Origin: DATAOG01 sp963798075
GTDB taxonomy: Bacteria > Pseudomonadota > Alphaproteobacteria > Geminicoccales > Geminicoccaceae
Length of the DNA stretch: 64,000 bases
Assembly: GCA_963798075.1 (NCBI GenBank)
Contig: CAWCRU010000033.1
Coordinates: forward strand, 165,321-229,320
Direction of reading: 5' to 3'
The translations under genes were made by a program, and so were the position numbers. How positions within the stretch are numbered: position 1 is the first letter of the stretch; each line of letters starts with the position of its first letter. A model generated the notes under the pieces. The model was not told where the DNA came from, ran no database searches, and saw only the letters and a list, made by a program, of their open reading frames with translations. Below are positions 25,484 to 36,991 of the stretch, piece after piece.

Positions 25484-26861
25484 ATGTCGTTCGCCATCCT
25501 CGCTTACCTGACCGGCCTGATCGTGGTCGTCTTTGCCCTGCTGGCGTGGCTCCGGCATCGCGACCCGTTCCACCCGATGTTCTTCATCGGCCCGATGCTG
25601 ATCTTTCTCTATTCGGGCATGCCGCTCATGCTGAGCCTGGGTGAGCCGGAGCAGCTGCGCGGCTACCTGAGCGAGGGCGAGCTGGTCTACGTCCAGACCC
25701 TCAACCTGATCGGCACGCTCTGCATCTGCGCCGGCATCCTCTTGGGCAGCGGCCCGGCTCTGACCTGGCAGCGCCCGCAGGCGCCGACGCTGCCGCCCGC
25801 CGTCAGCAAGCGTCTCAGCCACGCCGCCCTGCTTCCTCGGCGGCATCGGCCTTGCCGCCTACGCCTACATGCTGGTCAACGTCGGCGGCCTGCGAGGGCG
25901 CCTACGGCCGCGCCTACGGCGGCGTCTGGGCGGACACCGGCTACGTCCGCGACCTCCAGCTGCTGACCCTCGCCGCCCTCCTGCTCCTGCTCGCCGCGCA
26001 CAGCGGCCGAAGGCTGTCCTCCATGGACTGGGCCTGGGTGATCCTCTTCGCCAGCCCCTGGCTGCTCCTCGGCCTGCTCGGCGCGCGGCGCGGCCCCACC
26101 TTCATGACCGCGGCCGTCCTGTTCGTCGGCTGGTACCTTCAGCGCGGCCGCCGCCCGCGCCTGGTCACGGTTCTGGCCGGCGGCCTCCTCCTCGGCTGCC
26201 TGATGCTGTTCCTGGTCGGCAACCGCAGCCAGATCTATCTCGGCTCCGACTTCGAGCTCGACGCTTTCGATACCAGCGTGCTCGGCCCGGCCGCAAAGGC
26301 CACTCCGGGCAACGACTTCGTCTACGGCGCCGGGACCATCCTCAATGCCGATCGCACCGGCGAGTATTGGTGGGGACGCCGCTACCTCGTCGTGTTCTTC
26401 CTGCGGCCGATCCCCCGCTTCCTCTGGCCGTCCAAGTATCAGGCGGCATCGGCCATGCTCGGCGTGCCCGACATGGAGGTCAATCTGGGCACGGGCGGCG
26501 CTGCCTTCCATTCCACCCTCGGCTGGGAAGGGACACGCGGGTGCGGCGCCCGGCATCGTCGCCGACATGTGGATCGAGTTCCGGTTCGGCGCCTTCCCCG
26601 TGCTCCTTGCTCTTCGGCTGGTGGTACGGGCGGGTCTGGCGCCGCGCGGTCGCGTGCGGCGGCCTCTGGACGACGCTCTACGGCCTCATGTTCGCCCTGT
26701 CCGTGTACCTGATCATGCAGACGCTCGAGGCCATGGGGGTCCGCTTCCTGGAGACCGCGCTGCCGGCATGGCTCGCCTGGCGCTACGCCCTGGCCTCCCC
26801 GGCCGCTGTCCACCTGGCGCGCCCGCCGCAGGGCGCCGCCCCGAGCGTCCTGCGCACCTGA
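25484..26861 (+). CDS. Polysaccharide polymerase-like membrane protein (several frame changes)
   Basis: Starts MSFAILAYLTGLIVVVFALL and has about ten hydrophobic segments spread over three frames. Joining pieces after removal of one base near 25838, 25894, 26540 and 26600 gives GGIGLAAYAYMLVNVGG, AYGRAYGGVWADTGYV, LLLGLLGARRGPTFMTAAVL, a loop with YWWGRRYLVVFFLRPIPRFL, MWIEFRFGAFPVLL, and the end MQTLEAMGVRFLE. This is the layout of Wzy-type O-unit polymerases (O-antigen polymerase/EpsG-like). It lies between the acetyltransferase and the flippase and would polymerise units in the periplasm. Confidence 0.65.
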
Positions 26862-28233
26862 ATGCTGGGATCTGGTATCGCTTCGGCGCCGCTATCCGGC
26901 CGGTCGGCGGCTGCGATCGAGCCGGCCGGTCTTGGCGGCCGCCTGTCGCACGCCTGGCTCGGCACCGTCGCCGCGAACGCCGCGATCATGCTCTGCGGGA
27001 TCGCAACCGGCATCCTCTCGGCGCGGTTGCTGGCCCCGGCAGGCCGCGGCGCGCTCGCGGCCCTGCTCTTCTGGCCGCAGCTCATCGCCTCGCTCGGGCT
27101 CCTGAGCCTGCCCGCCGCCATCATCTACCGGCGCGGCCGGCCGGGGAGCCAGCGGCAGTCGATCGCCGCGACCGGCGCCTGGCTCGCGCTCGGCCTCGCC
27201 GCCGTCTGCGGCCTCGCGGGCGCCGTGGCGCTGCCGCTGCTGTTGCCGCGCGCGACCAGCAGCGCGCTCGCCCAGATCTATCTGCTCGCCTTCCTGCCGT
27301 TCCACTTTCTGGCCCTGACGCTGCTCGCTCTCGACCAGGGCGACATGCGGTTCGGCCGCTACAACCTCGTGCGTCTCCTGCCCTCCTACGTCTACCTCGC
27401 CTGCCTGCTGATCCTTTGGGCGCTCGATGCGGTCAGCGTGGCGGCGCTGGTCTGGGCGACCTGGCTCGGCACGGCGCTCACCGCTCTCGCCCGGCTCTAT
27501 CAGGCCCGCCATGCCCTGCGCGCCCGACCCTCTCTGTTCGAGGCTCGTGTGCTGCTGGCGCTCGGCACCCGCTTCCATGGCGCCGCCCTGCTCGCCGCCC
27601 TGTTCGCCCAGGCGGACCGCTTCGTCGTGCTCACCTTCTGGGACGACGCGAGCCTCGGCCTCTACGTCGTCGCGGCGACCCTCGCCGGCGCCGGCCTCAA
27701 CGTCGTCGCCGCCGGCTTCAACGTGATCCTGCTGCCCCGCCTCGCCGCCGCCGCCAGCATCGAGGCCCAGCGCCAGATCCTGAGCCAGACCCTGCGCTAC
27801 GCCATGCTGCTGCTCACGGCCGGCACCATGATCCTCCTCCTGCTCTGCCCATGGCTGGTGCCCTTCCTGTTCGGCCACGCCTTCGCGGGTGCCACCGGCA
27901 TCTCGATCGTCCTCCTTCTGGGCTACGTGCCGACCGCGCTGCGCCAGGTCATCACGCGATGGCCTCTGCGGCACCGGCGACTGGCGCCCGCGGATCGTAG
28001 CGGAAAGCACGACGCTCGCCGTCTTCGCCCTCTCGGTCTGGCCGCTGGCAAGGTCGTTTGGCCTCGAGGGCGTGCCGGCCTCGCTGCTGGTCGCGAACGT
28101 CGCCTCGCTGCTCTATCTGCTCACACACCTTCGCGCGCGCTGGGGCCTACGCCTACGCGATTGCTGGGGCCTCGACCTTCCCACGGCCAAGGAAGTCTTC
28201 CGCCATGGCGCGACCCTCATCGCAAGGGGATAG
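26862..28233 (+). CDS. Wzx-like polysaccharide flippase (one frameshift)
   Basis: Begins immediately after the polymerase stop. About twelve hydrophobic helices and the MATE/Wzx pattern: WLGTVAANAAIMLCGIATGI at the start, ARLLAPAGRGALAALLFWPQ, YNLVRLLPSYVYLA, FAQADRFVVLTFWDDASLGL. One extra base near 27950 (in GTCATCACGCGATGG) shifts the frame; the continuation RDGLCGTGDWRPRIVAEST and LRARWGL ends at 28233. Joined length is about 456 residues. Moves undecaprenyl-linked units across the inner membrane. Confidence 0.8.
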
Positions 28234-28237
28234 AGCC

Positions 28238-29201
28238 GTGATCGCCCCGGGCGCGGCCAGCGAACGGCCGACCCGCCGGCATCAACCACGTGCCGCCGAC
28301 GCCGCGGGCGCTCAGGGTTCTCCGAGGATCCCCGACTTCTTCATCGTTGGCTCTTCCAAATGCGGCACTACCTCAATGTGTTCCTATCTGCGACAGCATC
28401 CCGACATTTTTGTCCCCGAGCAAAAGGAATTCCATTTCTTTGGCTCCGATCTTTGCGTTTCGCGAGCCTGTATCGATCTCGGTGATTATTTAGGATATTT
28501 TCAATCGCCCAAAAAACATGCCGGTGAATGCAGTCCGTGGTATCTTTATTCCGGCACGGCCGCGCAAGAAATATTCGCATTTAATAAAGAGGCACTGATC
28601 ATTATCATCCTTCGTAACCCATTGGATGCTATCTATATCGCTGTTCCGCTTCCGTCGATATGTCGGCATCGAGAAAGAACGATCGCTCGCTGTTGTCCTT
28701 CAGAGAGAGAAGGCATATCTGAATAACTCACGCGATCAGTTAGTTGACACTCTGTTTGTCTATCAAGATACTTATATGTACTATAGCCAAGTTAAACGGT
28801 ATTTCGATCTATTCACTTCATCACGCATCCATCTCGTAATTTATGATGATCTACAAAATTCCATTGACCTTACGTATCGCAGAATACTTGAGTTCCTTGA
28901 CGTCCGAAGCGACTTCCAGCCGGAGTTTGTTCACATCAACAAGACGGGGAGAATCAGAAGCGAAAGCTTTCAGTGGCTCATCTCGCGGCGGACGGCGCCG
29001 ATCAAGCGGCTCGCCTACATGTTACCGCGCGCCATTCGCCGACCGGCATACCAGGCTCTACACCGCCTGAACACGAGCTACGCCCCGTTGCCGCCGATGG
29101 ATCCTGCTCTGCGCGAGCGGCTGAAGACTGCGTTCCGGCCGAACGTGGAACGGCTCAGCGAATTGGTCAAACGCGACCTGACGCACTGGACGGCGGACTA
29201 A
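28238..29201 (+). CDS. Sulfotransferase, lower GC than its neighbours (one frameshift)
   Basis: A GTG start 4 bases after the flippase stop. The PAPS-binding loop is FFIVGSSKCGTTSMCSYLRQ, followed by KEFHFFGSD and the 3'-phosphate site IIILRNPLDAI. One extra A near 28638 shifts the frame; the rest is YSLFRFRRYVGIEKE, HLVIYDDLQNSIDLTYRRIL and a C-terminal helix. Joined length is about 320 residues. Bases 28380-28950 are visibly AT-richer than the rest of the window, a sign of recent acquisition. Together with Sat-CysC it suggests the polymer is sulfated. Confidence 0.8.
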
Positions 29202-29211
29202 AGGAACGAAC

Positions 29212-30236
29212 TTGCGGATCCTGATCATCGCCGACGCCAAGATCCCCGTTCCTCCCGCAACCTACGGCGGCACCGAGCGGATCGTCGCGCTGCTGTGCGA
29301 GGGCCTCGCGGAGCGCGGCCACCGGGTCATGCTCATGGCAGCCAGGGGCTCGCGCAGCTATGGCCGCTCGATCCCCTGCCCCTGGGCGGGACGTGAGCCC
29401 TATCCGTACCGGGCATGGTGCAAGCTCCGCTTCCAGGCGCTGAGCCTGTGGGCCGCCCGCCAGGCGGACGCCGTGATCAACTTTGGCCGCACCGACTATC
29501 TGTGGGCGCTTCTGCGCACCCGCACACCCCTCGATCTGCAGGTTCGGCAACCCGATCGAGGCGGTCGAGATCCGATCGGTTCTGGCCCGGCGGCGCGAGC
29601 GCCTGGGACTGGTGAGCGTCAGCGACGACCAGAGGCGCGGCTTGCCCGGCGGGCACCGCTGGCGGACCATCTACAACGCCGTGGCCCTCGATCGATTCCC
29701 CTTCTGCGGCTCACGCCGGCCCCGGCTATCTCGCGTTCCTCGGCCGGCTCACGGCCAACAAGGGCGTCGACCTCGCGATCCAAGTCGCCCAGCGCACCGG
29801 CCTGCCGCTCAGGATCGCCGGCAACATCTCCGACGAGGCCGGCGGCCGCGAGTTCTTCGAGCGCGAGGTGCGCCCGCACCTCGGCGGCCGCATCGAATGG
29901 ATCGGCGAGATCGGCGATCTCGAGAAATCGAGCTTTCTCGGCCAGGCGCGCGCGCTGCTCGTTCCCATCCGCTGGGAGGATCCCTGCCCCAACGTCGTGC
30001 CTGAATCTCTCGCCTGCGGCACACCCGTGATCGCCACGCACCGCGCTTCTATGCCCGAGTTAATCCGACACGGGCTTACGGGCTTCCTTTGCCACAGCGT
30101 GGAGGAGATGGTCGACGCCGTGGGGCGCGTTGGCGAAATCGATCGGCGTGCGTGCCGGCGAGCAATGCGAACGTCGCTTCTCCACAGAGCGCATGGTGGC
30201 GGCGTACATCGCTGCGGTACGGGATCTGATCGCTGA
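29212..30236 (+). CDS. GT4 glycosyltransferase (three frame changes)
   Basis: The TTG start gives MRILIIADAKIPVPPATYGG and TERIVALLCEGLAERGHRV, a GT-B acceptor-domain start. Frames change near 29542, 29712 and 30162, each repaired by removing one base. The donor domain reads AFLGRLTANKGVDLAIQVA, RIEWIGEIGDLEKSSFLGQA, LVPIRWEDPCPNVVPESLACG and TPVIATHRASMPEL, typical of CAZy GT4. The end is uncertain: the last frame (ERRFSTERMVAAYIAAVRDL) stays open past 30236. Sugar specificity cannot be read. Confidence 0.75.
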
Positions 30237-30358
30237 TCAGCGAGTTGAACCTCGTACACGGGTCGCTCCTCGATGGGATCGGTACTCCCCGGTATTGCAG
30301 TCAGCTGGCAGACCGCCGAATTCGCCCGAACCGGCGCCACGCCGAAGACGCCGCGACC

Positions 30359-31111
30359 ATGACGCAGATCGGGGCAGTCATGAAGATGAGCCTGGGCGCG
30401 GTCGGGCTGCGCACGCCTTTGTCGAAGCTCCGGCGCACAGCCCAATCTCTGTGGCGAAATCAGCGGCTCGGCGTCTCGCGCGGGGGCGAGGCCGATTTCT
30501 TTCTTCCCTGCGGCTATCGGTACAGGCGGCGCCACTGGTATCTCGACACCCGAGATCGCGACGACGAAGACTTCCAGAGGGAAGTCTACGAATTCGCTGC
30601 CGACCTCGCGCGCCAACTCGCCCACCGACGAGTGTACGACGTCGGCTGTGGCTCGGGCAGAAAGACCGATCAAATACTTTGACGGTCTGGAGACGATCGG
30701 CTTTGAGATCGAACCAACACTTCGCACCTGCGGCGGCGCTATCCTGATCGGATCTGGCAACAGAGCGACTTTTCCAGGACTGCCTACGACCCCTGTGATT
30801 TGCTGATCTGTGCGGATGTCATAGAGCATCTCGAAAATCCGTATCAACTCTTATCCATGATCAAGCGCATGCGGCCAACGGACATCGTGATCTCTACGCC
30901 TGAACGGGACGCCATGGTTGCACGCGGTGTCAATCCAAGAGAAGGGCCGCCAGCCAATCTATTCCATCTTCGCGAGTGGAATCTGGATGAATTTGGTAAG
31001 ATGTTGTCTCGACACTTTCATATTGTCGAGCAGCGCCGATTGCGTTCTGTAGACGGCCAACAATTCGCGCACTGCCGTCCAATAGGTAACCTCTGTGAGG
31101 GCCCGCCGTGA
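30359..31111 (+). CDS. Class I SAM-dependent methyltransferase (two frame changes)
   Basis: From the ATG at 30359 a basic N-terminus leads to HRRVYDVGCGSGRKT (SAM motif I). A stop follows unless one base is removed near 30667, giving KYFDGLETIGFEIEPTLR. A second change near 30727 gives RRRYPDRIWQQSDFS and DLLICADVIEHLENPYQLLS, then TDIVISTPERDAM and LREWNLDEFGKML. This is the Methyltransf_23 layout seen in polysaccharide loci. GC of the second half is lower than in the flanks. It may methylate a sugar of the repeat unit. Confidence 0.7.
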
Positions 31112-32261
31112 AGGCGCAGCGGGTGATCTGCGTGCTGAGCTCGCTCATGGCTGAGGGGACGCCTCGGCTGGCGTTGGACCTGTGCCGGGTTTGGAAGGAG
31201 CGCGAGATCGAGGTCCTGGTCGTCACGCTCTTTGCCGAACCGGCGGAGCTCGTGCCGGAACTCGATGCGCTGGGCATCGCGCACCGCTCGCTGGGCTTGC
31301 CGCCGGGCCGTGGCTACGGCCGCTACCTGCGGATGGCGGAGGCCATGCTGGCCCTCGCGCGGAGCTACCGGCCGATAGCGCTCCTGTCCATGCCGCTCGG
31401 CTGGCACGCGTTCCTGGCCGCCGGCGCCAGGCTCGGCGGCGTCCGCCGGGTGGCGGCCCACGTCGGCAACTATCCGCCCCAGGGCGCCGGCATCGCGTTC
31501 CGCAAGTTCCGCTGGGAGGTCCAGGCCGGCCGCCCGGTGACGGATGCCCTGATCTGTTGCAGCCGCTACGTGCGAGACGGCGTGGTGCGCCATTTCGGCG
31601 TCCCGGCGGCTGCGACCAGCGTGATCTACAATGGCTGTGCCGCTGCCGCCGATCGCCGAGCGGGCGGCGCGAGCGCGACGGGCGCGTACGGGCGGCGGCT
31701 TCGTCGTCGGCATGGTGGCGCGCCTCGAGCAGCACAAGGACCAGCCGACCCTGATCCGGGCGGCGCGGCTGCTTGCCGACCAAGGCGTGGCCTGCCGGGT
31801 GCAGCTCGTGGGCGAGGGCAGCCGGCGGGCCGAGCTCGAGCGGCTGATCGCCTCGGAACGCCAGGGCGGCGCGGTCGAGCTCCTCGGCATGCGCCGGGAC
31901 ATCCCGGAGCTTCTCGGCCAGATCGACCTGTTCGTCTTCTCGACCACGCCCTCCGAAGGCCTGGGCATCGCCCTGATCGAAGCCATGGCCGCGGGCGTGC
32001 CGGTGGTCGCGAGCGACGTCGGCGCCTGTCGCGAGGTCCTGGACGGCGGCGAGCTCGGCCTCCTGGTGCCGCCCCGCGATCCGGCAGCGCTCGCGGACTG
32101 CGATCGAGCAGGTCCGGGCGCAACCGGAAGCCGCCGCGGCGCGGGCGCGCCGCGCGCAACGAAAGGCGTTCGACGTGTTCGACGCCGAGCGCATGGCGGC
32201 GGCCTATGCCGAGGTGCTGGGCCTGAACGCCGCCGCCCGGCCGCGTGCGAAGGCGGCCTGA
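31108..32261 (+). CDS. GT4 glycosyltransferase (two frame changes)
   Basis: The ATG overlaps the methyltransferase stop. N-terminal domain: VICVLSSLMAEGTPRLALDL and HVGNYPPQGAGIAFRKFRWE. One extra base at about 31635 (after SVIYNG) and one at about 32099 are needed. Donor domain: GMVARLEQHKDQPTLIRAA, VQLVGEGSRRAELERLI, LLGMRRDIPELLGQIDLFVF, and the EGLGIALIEAMAAGVPVVAS nucleotide-sugar site. Closely related to the next gene, apparently a tandem duplicate. Confidence 0.8.
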
Positions 32262-32262
32262 G

Positions 32263-33374
32263 GTGGCGCGCCCGACCGTCGTTCACGTCCTGGGCGGCCT
32301 CGGCTTCGGCGGCAACGAGACCCTCTGCCTGCAGATCGTCCGGCACGCCCCGCCGGAGGTCGACAACGTCCTCATCTACCGCGACCCCGGCCGCACCGAC
32401 ATGCTGCCCCTGTTCCAGCGCGTGCCCGGCCTTTCGGTGCGCTGCGTGGCCGCAAAGGCGCGCTCGCGGCTCGCGGACGTCTGCGCGATGACGCGCGAGC
32501 TGCGCCGGATCGGCCCGCAGGCCATCCTCATGTACGCGCTGGGCGTCCCGCACCTCGTGATCGGCGCGAGCGCACGCCTGGCGCAGGTGCCGACGATTCA
32601 GGCCAGCGCCGGCAATCCCGCGCCATCGGAAGCGAGCGCACGGCGGAAGTGGGCTACTCTGCTCTGGCTCTCGGCGCTGATCGGCGTGCCGGTCCAGGCC
32701 TGCTCGCGCAGCGTCGAGCGGTCCTTGCGCGAGGTCGCCGGATGGCTGCCGCGCGGGCTCCGGCACCGTTGCCAACGGCTGCGATGCCGAAGAGATCGGG
32801 CGCCGCGCCGCCATCGCACGCCGGTCCCGACCGACCGCCGGCCGGCTGATCATCGGCATGGTCGCCCGCCTCGATCCGATCAAGGACCAGGCGACCCTCA
32901 TCCGCGCGTTCGCCGGCCTCGCCCGCGAGCAGCCGGAGGCAGAGCTGTGGCTCGTCGGCGAGGGGAGCGAGGAAGCCGCGTTGCGCCAGCTCGCGGCCGC
33001 CGAGGGCGTGGCGGCCCGGACCCTGTTCTGGGGCCGGCGCGCCGACATCCCCGAGCTCCTCGGCCAGATGGACGTCTGCGCCTTCAGCACGACCCGGGAC
33101 GAGGGCTTCGGCATCGCGCTGATCGAGGCGATGGCCGCCGGGCTGCCCAGTCGTCGCGAGCGACGTGCCGGCCTGCCGCGAGGTGCTGGCGGACGGCGAC
33201 GCCGGCATGCTGGTGCCGGCCGGCAATCCGGCAACCTTCGCTGCAGCGCTGCGGGCGCTCCTTCGCGACCCCGGGCTCCGGGCGGCCTGGGCGGCGCGCG
33301 CCACCGCCCGCGTCCGCGCCGCCTACACCGCCGAGCGCTGCGCCGCCGACTGGTACCGGCTGCTCCTGGCGTGA
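32263..33374 (+). CDS. GT4 glycosyltransferase, paralogue of the previous gene (two frame changes)
   Basis: A GTG start one base after the preceding stop: RPTVVHVLGGLGFGGNETLC. Frames change near 32752 and 33149 (extra A in CTGCCCAGTCGTCG). Donor domain: MVARLDPIKDQATLIRAFAG, LWLVGEGSEEAALRQL, FWGRRADIPELLGQMDVCAF, EGFGIALIEAMAAGLP and VASDVPACREVLADGDAGML. Strongly similar to the 31.1-kb enzyme throughout the donor half, so the two probably arose by duplication and may use the same nucleotide sugar. Confidence 0.8.
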
Positions 33375-33379
33375 CCGGG

Positions 33380-34548
33380 ATGGCGCTGAACCCTCCGGAA
33401 CGCGTCCTGGCCGTGGTCGGCGATGCCGACGACCTCGCGACCTGGAGCAATACTCCTTACTTTTTCCTGCGCGCCGGTCGCCATCGGGGCTTCCTGCATC
33501 GCGGCCTGCGGCTGCAGCCCTCGCGACTGCGGCGGCGCCGTCTGCTCTGGAATGCCCGCCGCTGGCTGGCCGGACGCGGCTCCGGCGGCTTCCAGTACTC
33601 GAGCACGTTCCTGCGCCGCCTCTACGCCCAGGACCCGGCGGAGCCTGATGCCGAAATCCTGAGCCACTTCCCCCTGCTGCCGCCGGCAGCCCCGGATATG
33701 CCACCGGTCAGCTACTATATCGACGCGACCCTGACCCAGGTCTTCTTCGACTACGGCGCCGCCGCCCGGGTGGCGAAATCGGCGGTCCGGGACGCTCTGG
33801 AGCATGAGCGGACCGCGTACGGGCGCGCGGCTCGCGTCGTATGCTTCTCGAGCTACGCCGCCCGCTCGCTGGTCGAGGACTACGGCGTTCCGGCGAGCAA
33901 GGTCCACGTCATCGCCCCCGGCGCCAACCTCTTCGAAGAGCAGATCCAGGACCTCGAAGGTGCGGCGACCGCCCCGCAGGCGCTCCGGCCGCTGCGGCTC
34001 GGCTTCATCGGCAAGGACTGGCAAAGGAAGGGCCTGGCCTTCCTGCTCGAGGTCGCAGCAGATCCTGACCCGCCGCCGGCTGCCGGTCGAGGTGGTGGCG
34101 GTCGGCCCCGCCGCCCGCCGCCTGCCGTCAGCCCCCTGCTTTCCGGCCCGCAGGCTTCATCGACAAGCGTTCGCGGCAGCCGAGCCTGGTCGAGCTGGTC
34201 CGTTCCTGGCACTTCGGCTGTCTCTTTTCTTCGGCCGAGGCCTACGGCATCTCCAACCTGGAATGTCTTCGCCTCGGGGTTCCGGTCCTCGCCCGCCGCG
34301 TCGGCGGGATTCCCGAGACGGTGCCGGATGGGCTGGGCTATCTCTTCGAGCCCGACGCGGCTCCCGACGACGTCGCCGACCTCCTGGCCGGCTTCGTGGC
34401 AGCGCCCGAGCTCTACTGGCAGCTCCGCGCCAGGGTCGCAGATCGCGCCGGCGAGTTTTCCTGGCGCCGGACCGTCGAAAGCTTCGTCGCCCTCTGGCAG
34501 GGATCGGACGCCTTTTCCTACGACCGGGTGGTCGGCTGCCATGACTGA
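33380..34548 (+). CDS. GT4-like glycosyltransferase (two frame changes)
   Basis: Starts 5 bases after the previous stop. The N-terminal half (TWSNTPYFFLRAGRHRGFL; SYYIDATLTQVFFDYGAAAR; VVCFSSYAARSLVEDYGVP; VHVIAPGANLFEEQI) resembles GT4 enzymes that act early on an acceptor. One extra base near 34064 and one between 34100 and 34153 lead to SLVELVRSWHFGCLFSSAEA, YGISNLECLRLGVPVLARRV and GGIPETVPDGLGYLFEP. The stop overlaps the next start (ATGACTGA). Confidence 0.75.
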
Positions 34549-35770
34549 CGTGCAGGACCTTCGCTTCATCGTCCTCCAGCCCGGCGCACGCATGCACTAC
34601 GCGGTCCCGGCCTTGTTGGCACGCGCGGGCATGCTGGCCCGCCTTTACACCGATATCTGCGCCGATGTCGGTCCCATTCAGCATCTTCACCACCTGTGGC
34701 CGGACCGGATGCGTCCGAAGTCCGTTGCCCGACTGCTGGGTCGCCGGCTGCCAAGAGAGATCTCGCCGCGCCTGGTCCGACAGGTGCCGGTGCGGGCCTT
34801 GGCCGATCGGCTGCTGCCGGACTCGGCGGCGAGACGCCACCTCAACGGCTGGCTCGACCCGACCCGCAACATGATGAAGCTCGCGCGCAAGGACGAATTC
34901 GCCGGCGCGAACGCGCTCTATACCCTGTTGATCAACTCTGATCTCGATCTCGTCCGCGAGGCGCGCGCGCGCGGAATTAGCGTGGTTCACGAGGTCATGA
35001 TCGGCCCGGACGTCGGCCCTTTGCTCCTGGAGGAGCAAAGTCGATTTCCCGACCTCGAAACCCCTCTGGCCGCTGACATCATCCAAGAGGGCAGCAGGAA
35101 GGACGCTCAAAAGTATCGGGCAGCCGACCTGATCGTCGTCCCCTCAGAGTTCGTCCGTCGCGCGGTTCTCGCGCTCGGCGCAGATCCGGGGCGCGTCGAA
35201 ATCGTGCCCTACGGCCTGGATCGCGCATGGTTCGATCAGGTCAGCGATCCGATACCGGGACGGACCCTCTCCGTCGGTACCGTCGGGCTGCGCAAAGGTA
35301 ACCATTACCTGGCCGAGGCCGCCCGCATTTTGCGGCATCGCCGCGCCCCGTGCGAGGTCCGGGTCGTCGGGCCATACAGCCGCGATATGATCTCGCATCC
35401 GACGTTTCGGGGGCCTCACTATGTCGGGCAGATCCCGCGCGCCAGTGTGCTCGACGAATTCGTCCAAGCCGACGTCTTCGTCCTGCCCACCCTCTGCGAC
35501 AGCTTTGCGCTCGTCCACCTCGAGGCCATGGCCTGCGGGATTCCGGTCGTCACCACGCCCAACTGTGGCTCGGTCGTACGGGACGGTATCGACGGCTTCA
35601 TCGTCCCGATCCGCGATGCCGCGGCTCTTGCGGAGAAGATCGAGCTCCTCGTGACCGACCGGCAGCTCCGCGCCCGCCTCGGCCATAACGCGCGCGAACG
35701 CGCCAAGGAATTCACCTGGGATCGCTACGGCGAGCGTCTGTTCGCGGCGTTCGGACGTCTGCAGCGTTGA
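34541..35770 (+). CDS. GT4 glycosyltransferase, intact
   Basis: 409 residues in one frame, the only intact GT4 of the locus. Acceptor domain: FIVLQPGARMHYAVPALLAR, GISVVHEVMIGPDVG. Donor domain: SVGTVGLRKGNHYLAEAARI, EVRVVGPYSRDMI, HYVGQIPRASVLDEFVQADV, and LCDSFALVHLEAMACGIPVV with the donor-binding acidic residue. It overlaps the upstream stop by 8 bases, so translation is probably coupled. Specificity unknown. Confidence 0.85.
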   Translation: MTDVQDLRFIVLQPGARMHYAVPALLARAGMLARLYTDICADVGPIQHLHHLWPDRMRPKSVARLLGRRLPREISPRLVRQVPVRALADRLLPDSAARRHLNGWLDPTRNMMKLARKDEFAGANALYTLLINSDLDLVREARARGISVVHEVMIGPDVGPLLLEEQSRFPDLETPLAADIIQEGSRKDAQKYRAADLIVVPSEFVRRAVLALGADPGRVEIVPYGLDRAWFDQVSDPIPGRTLSVGTVGLRKGNHYLAEAARILRHRRAPCEVRVVGPYSRDMISHPTFRGPHYVGQIPRASVLDEFVQADVFVLPTLCDSFALVHLEAMACGIPVVTTPNCGSVVRDGIDGFIVPIRDAAALAEKIELLVTDRQLRARLGHNARERAKEFTWDRYGERLFAAFGRLQR

Positions 35771-35796
35771 AAGCCCGGGCCTGTCCTTCTGCTGCC

Positions 35797-36991
35797 ATGC
35801 GCGTCGCGGTCCTGTTCCACCGGCTCGGTCCCTATCATCATGCTCGCCTGCGGGCGCTCGGCTCCCGCTGCCGGCTGACCGCCCTCGAGTTTTCCGCCGT
35901 CGACAGAACCTACGCCTGGGCGAAGATCGAGGACGCGCAGGGTTTCGGCCGAGGTGTTCTTTTCGAGGACGACCTCGACTCCGTCGGCAGGACGCGCCTG
36001 CTCCGGCGCGATCGATCAGGCGCTGGGCGAACTCGATCCGGACGCGGTCGCGATCCCCGGCTGGTCGGAGCCGGCCGCCCTGGCAGCGCTTCTCTGGTGC
36101 CTGCGACAGGCGGCGTCCTGCCATCTTGATGTCGGACAGCACCGAATGGGACGAGATCCGCCGGCCGGGCCGGGAGGCGATCAAGCGGCGGGTCGTGCGC
36201 CTGTATGGCGCGGCGACCGTCGCCGGCGCCCCGCATCGCGACTACGCCTGCGCCCTCGGTCTTCCGAAGGAGCGGGTCTTCTGCGGCTATGACGTGGTCG
36301 ACAACGACCACTTCGCGCGCGGCGCCGAGCGCGCGCGCAACGACGCAGACGCCTGGCGGCGCCGGCTCGGCCTGCCGGAGCGCTTTCTTCCTCGCCTGCA
36401 GCCGCTTGGTCGAGAAGAAGAACCTCCTCCGCCTCCTCGAAGCCTACGCGCTCTACCGCGCCCGGGCCGGCGCCCGTCCTTGGCGCCTCGTCATCCTCGG
36501 CGACGGCGATCTCCGCCCGGAGATCATGCGCCGGATCGGAGAGCTGGGATTGACCGAGGACGTGCTGCTCCCCGGCTTCAAGCAATACGACCGAGCTGCC
36601 GGTCTGGTACGGCCTGGCCGGCGCCTTCGTGCACGCAAGCACGACCGAGCAGTGGGGCCTGGTGGTCAACGAGGCCATGGCCTCGGGGCTGCCGGTCCTG
36701 GTTTCCGAGCGCTGCGGCTGCGCATCCGATCTGGTGAAGCCGGGCGCCAACGGCTTTACCTTCGATCCCTGCGATGTCGAGGCGCTGGCCGGGCTGATGG
36801 AGCGGGTCGCCGCCATGCCGGACGAGCAGCGCCGCGCCATGGGAGGGGTCAGCCAATGCATCATCGCCAGATGGGGGCCGGAGCGGTTCGCCGAAGGCCT
36901 GATGCAGGCGGTCGAGGTCGCCCGCAGCCGGCCGCCGCTGCGCGCCTCCTGGCTCGACCGGTCGCTTCTTTGGGCGCTGGTGCATCGATGA
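35797..36991 (+). CDS. GT4 glycosyltransferase (four frame changes)
   Basis: Starts MRVAVLFHRLGPYHHARLRA. Frames change near 36004, 36115, 36390 and 36605, each consistent with one extra base. Pieces in order: AIDQALGELDPDAVAIPGWS, SDSTEWDEIRRPGREAIKRR, LGLPKERVFCGYDVVDNDHF, ACSRLVEKKNLLRLLEAYAL, LVILGDGDLRPEIMRRI, FVHASTTEQWGLVVNEAMAS and LPVLVSERCGCASDLV. The EQWGLVVNEAMASG stretch is the donor site of GT4. The stop overlaps the next ATG. Confidence 0.75.
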
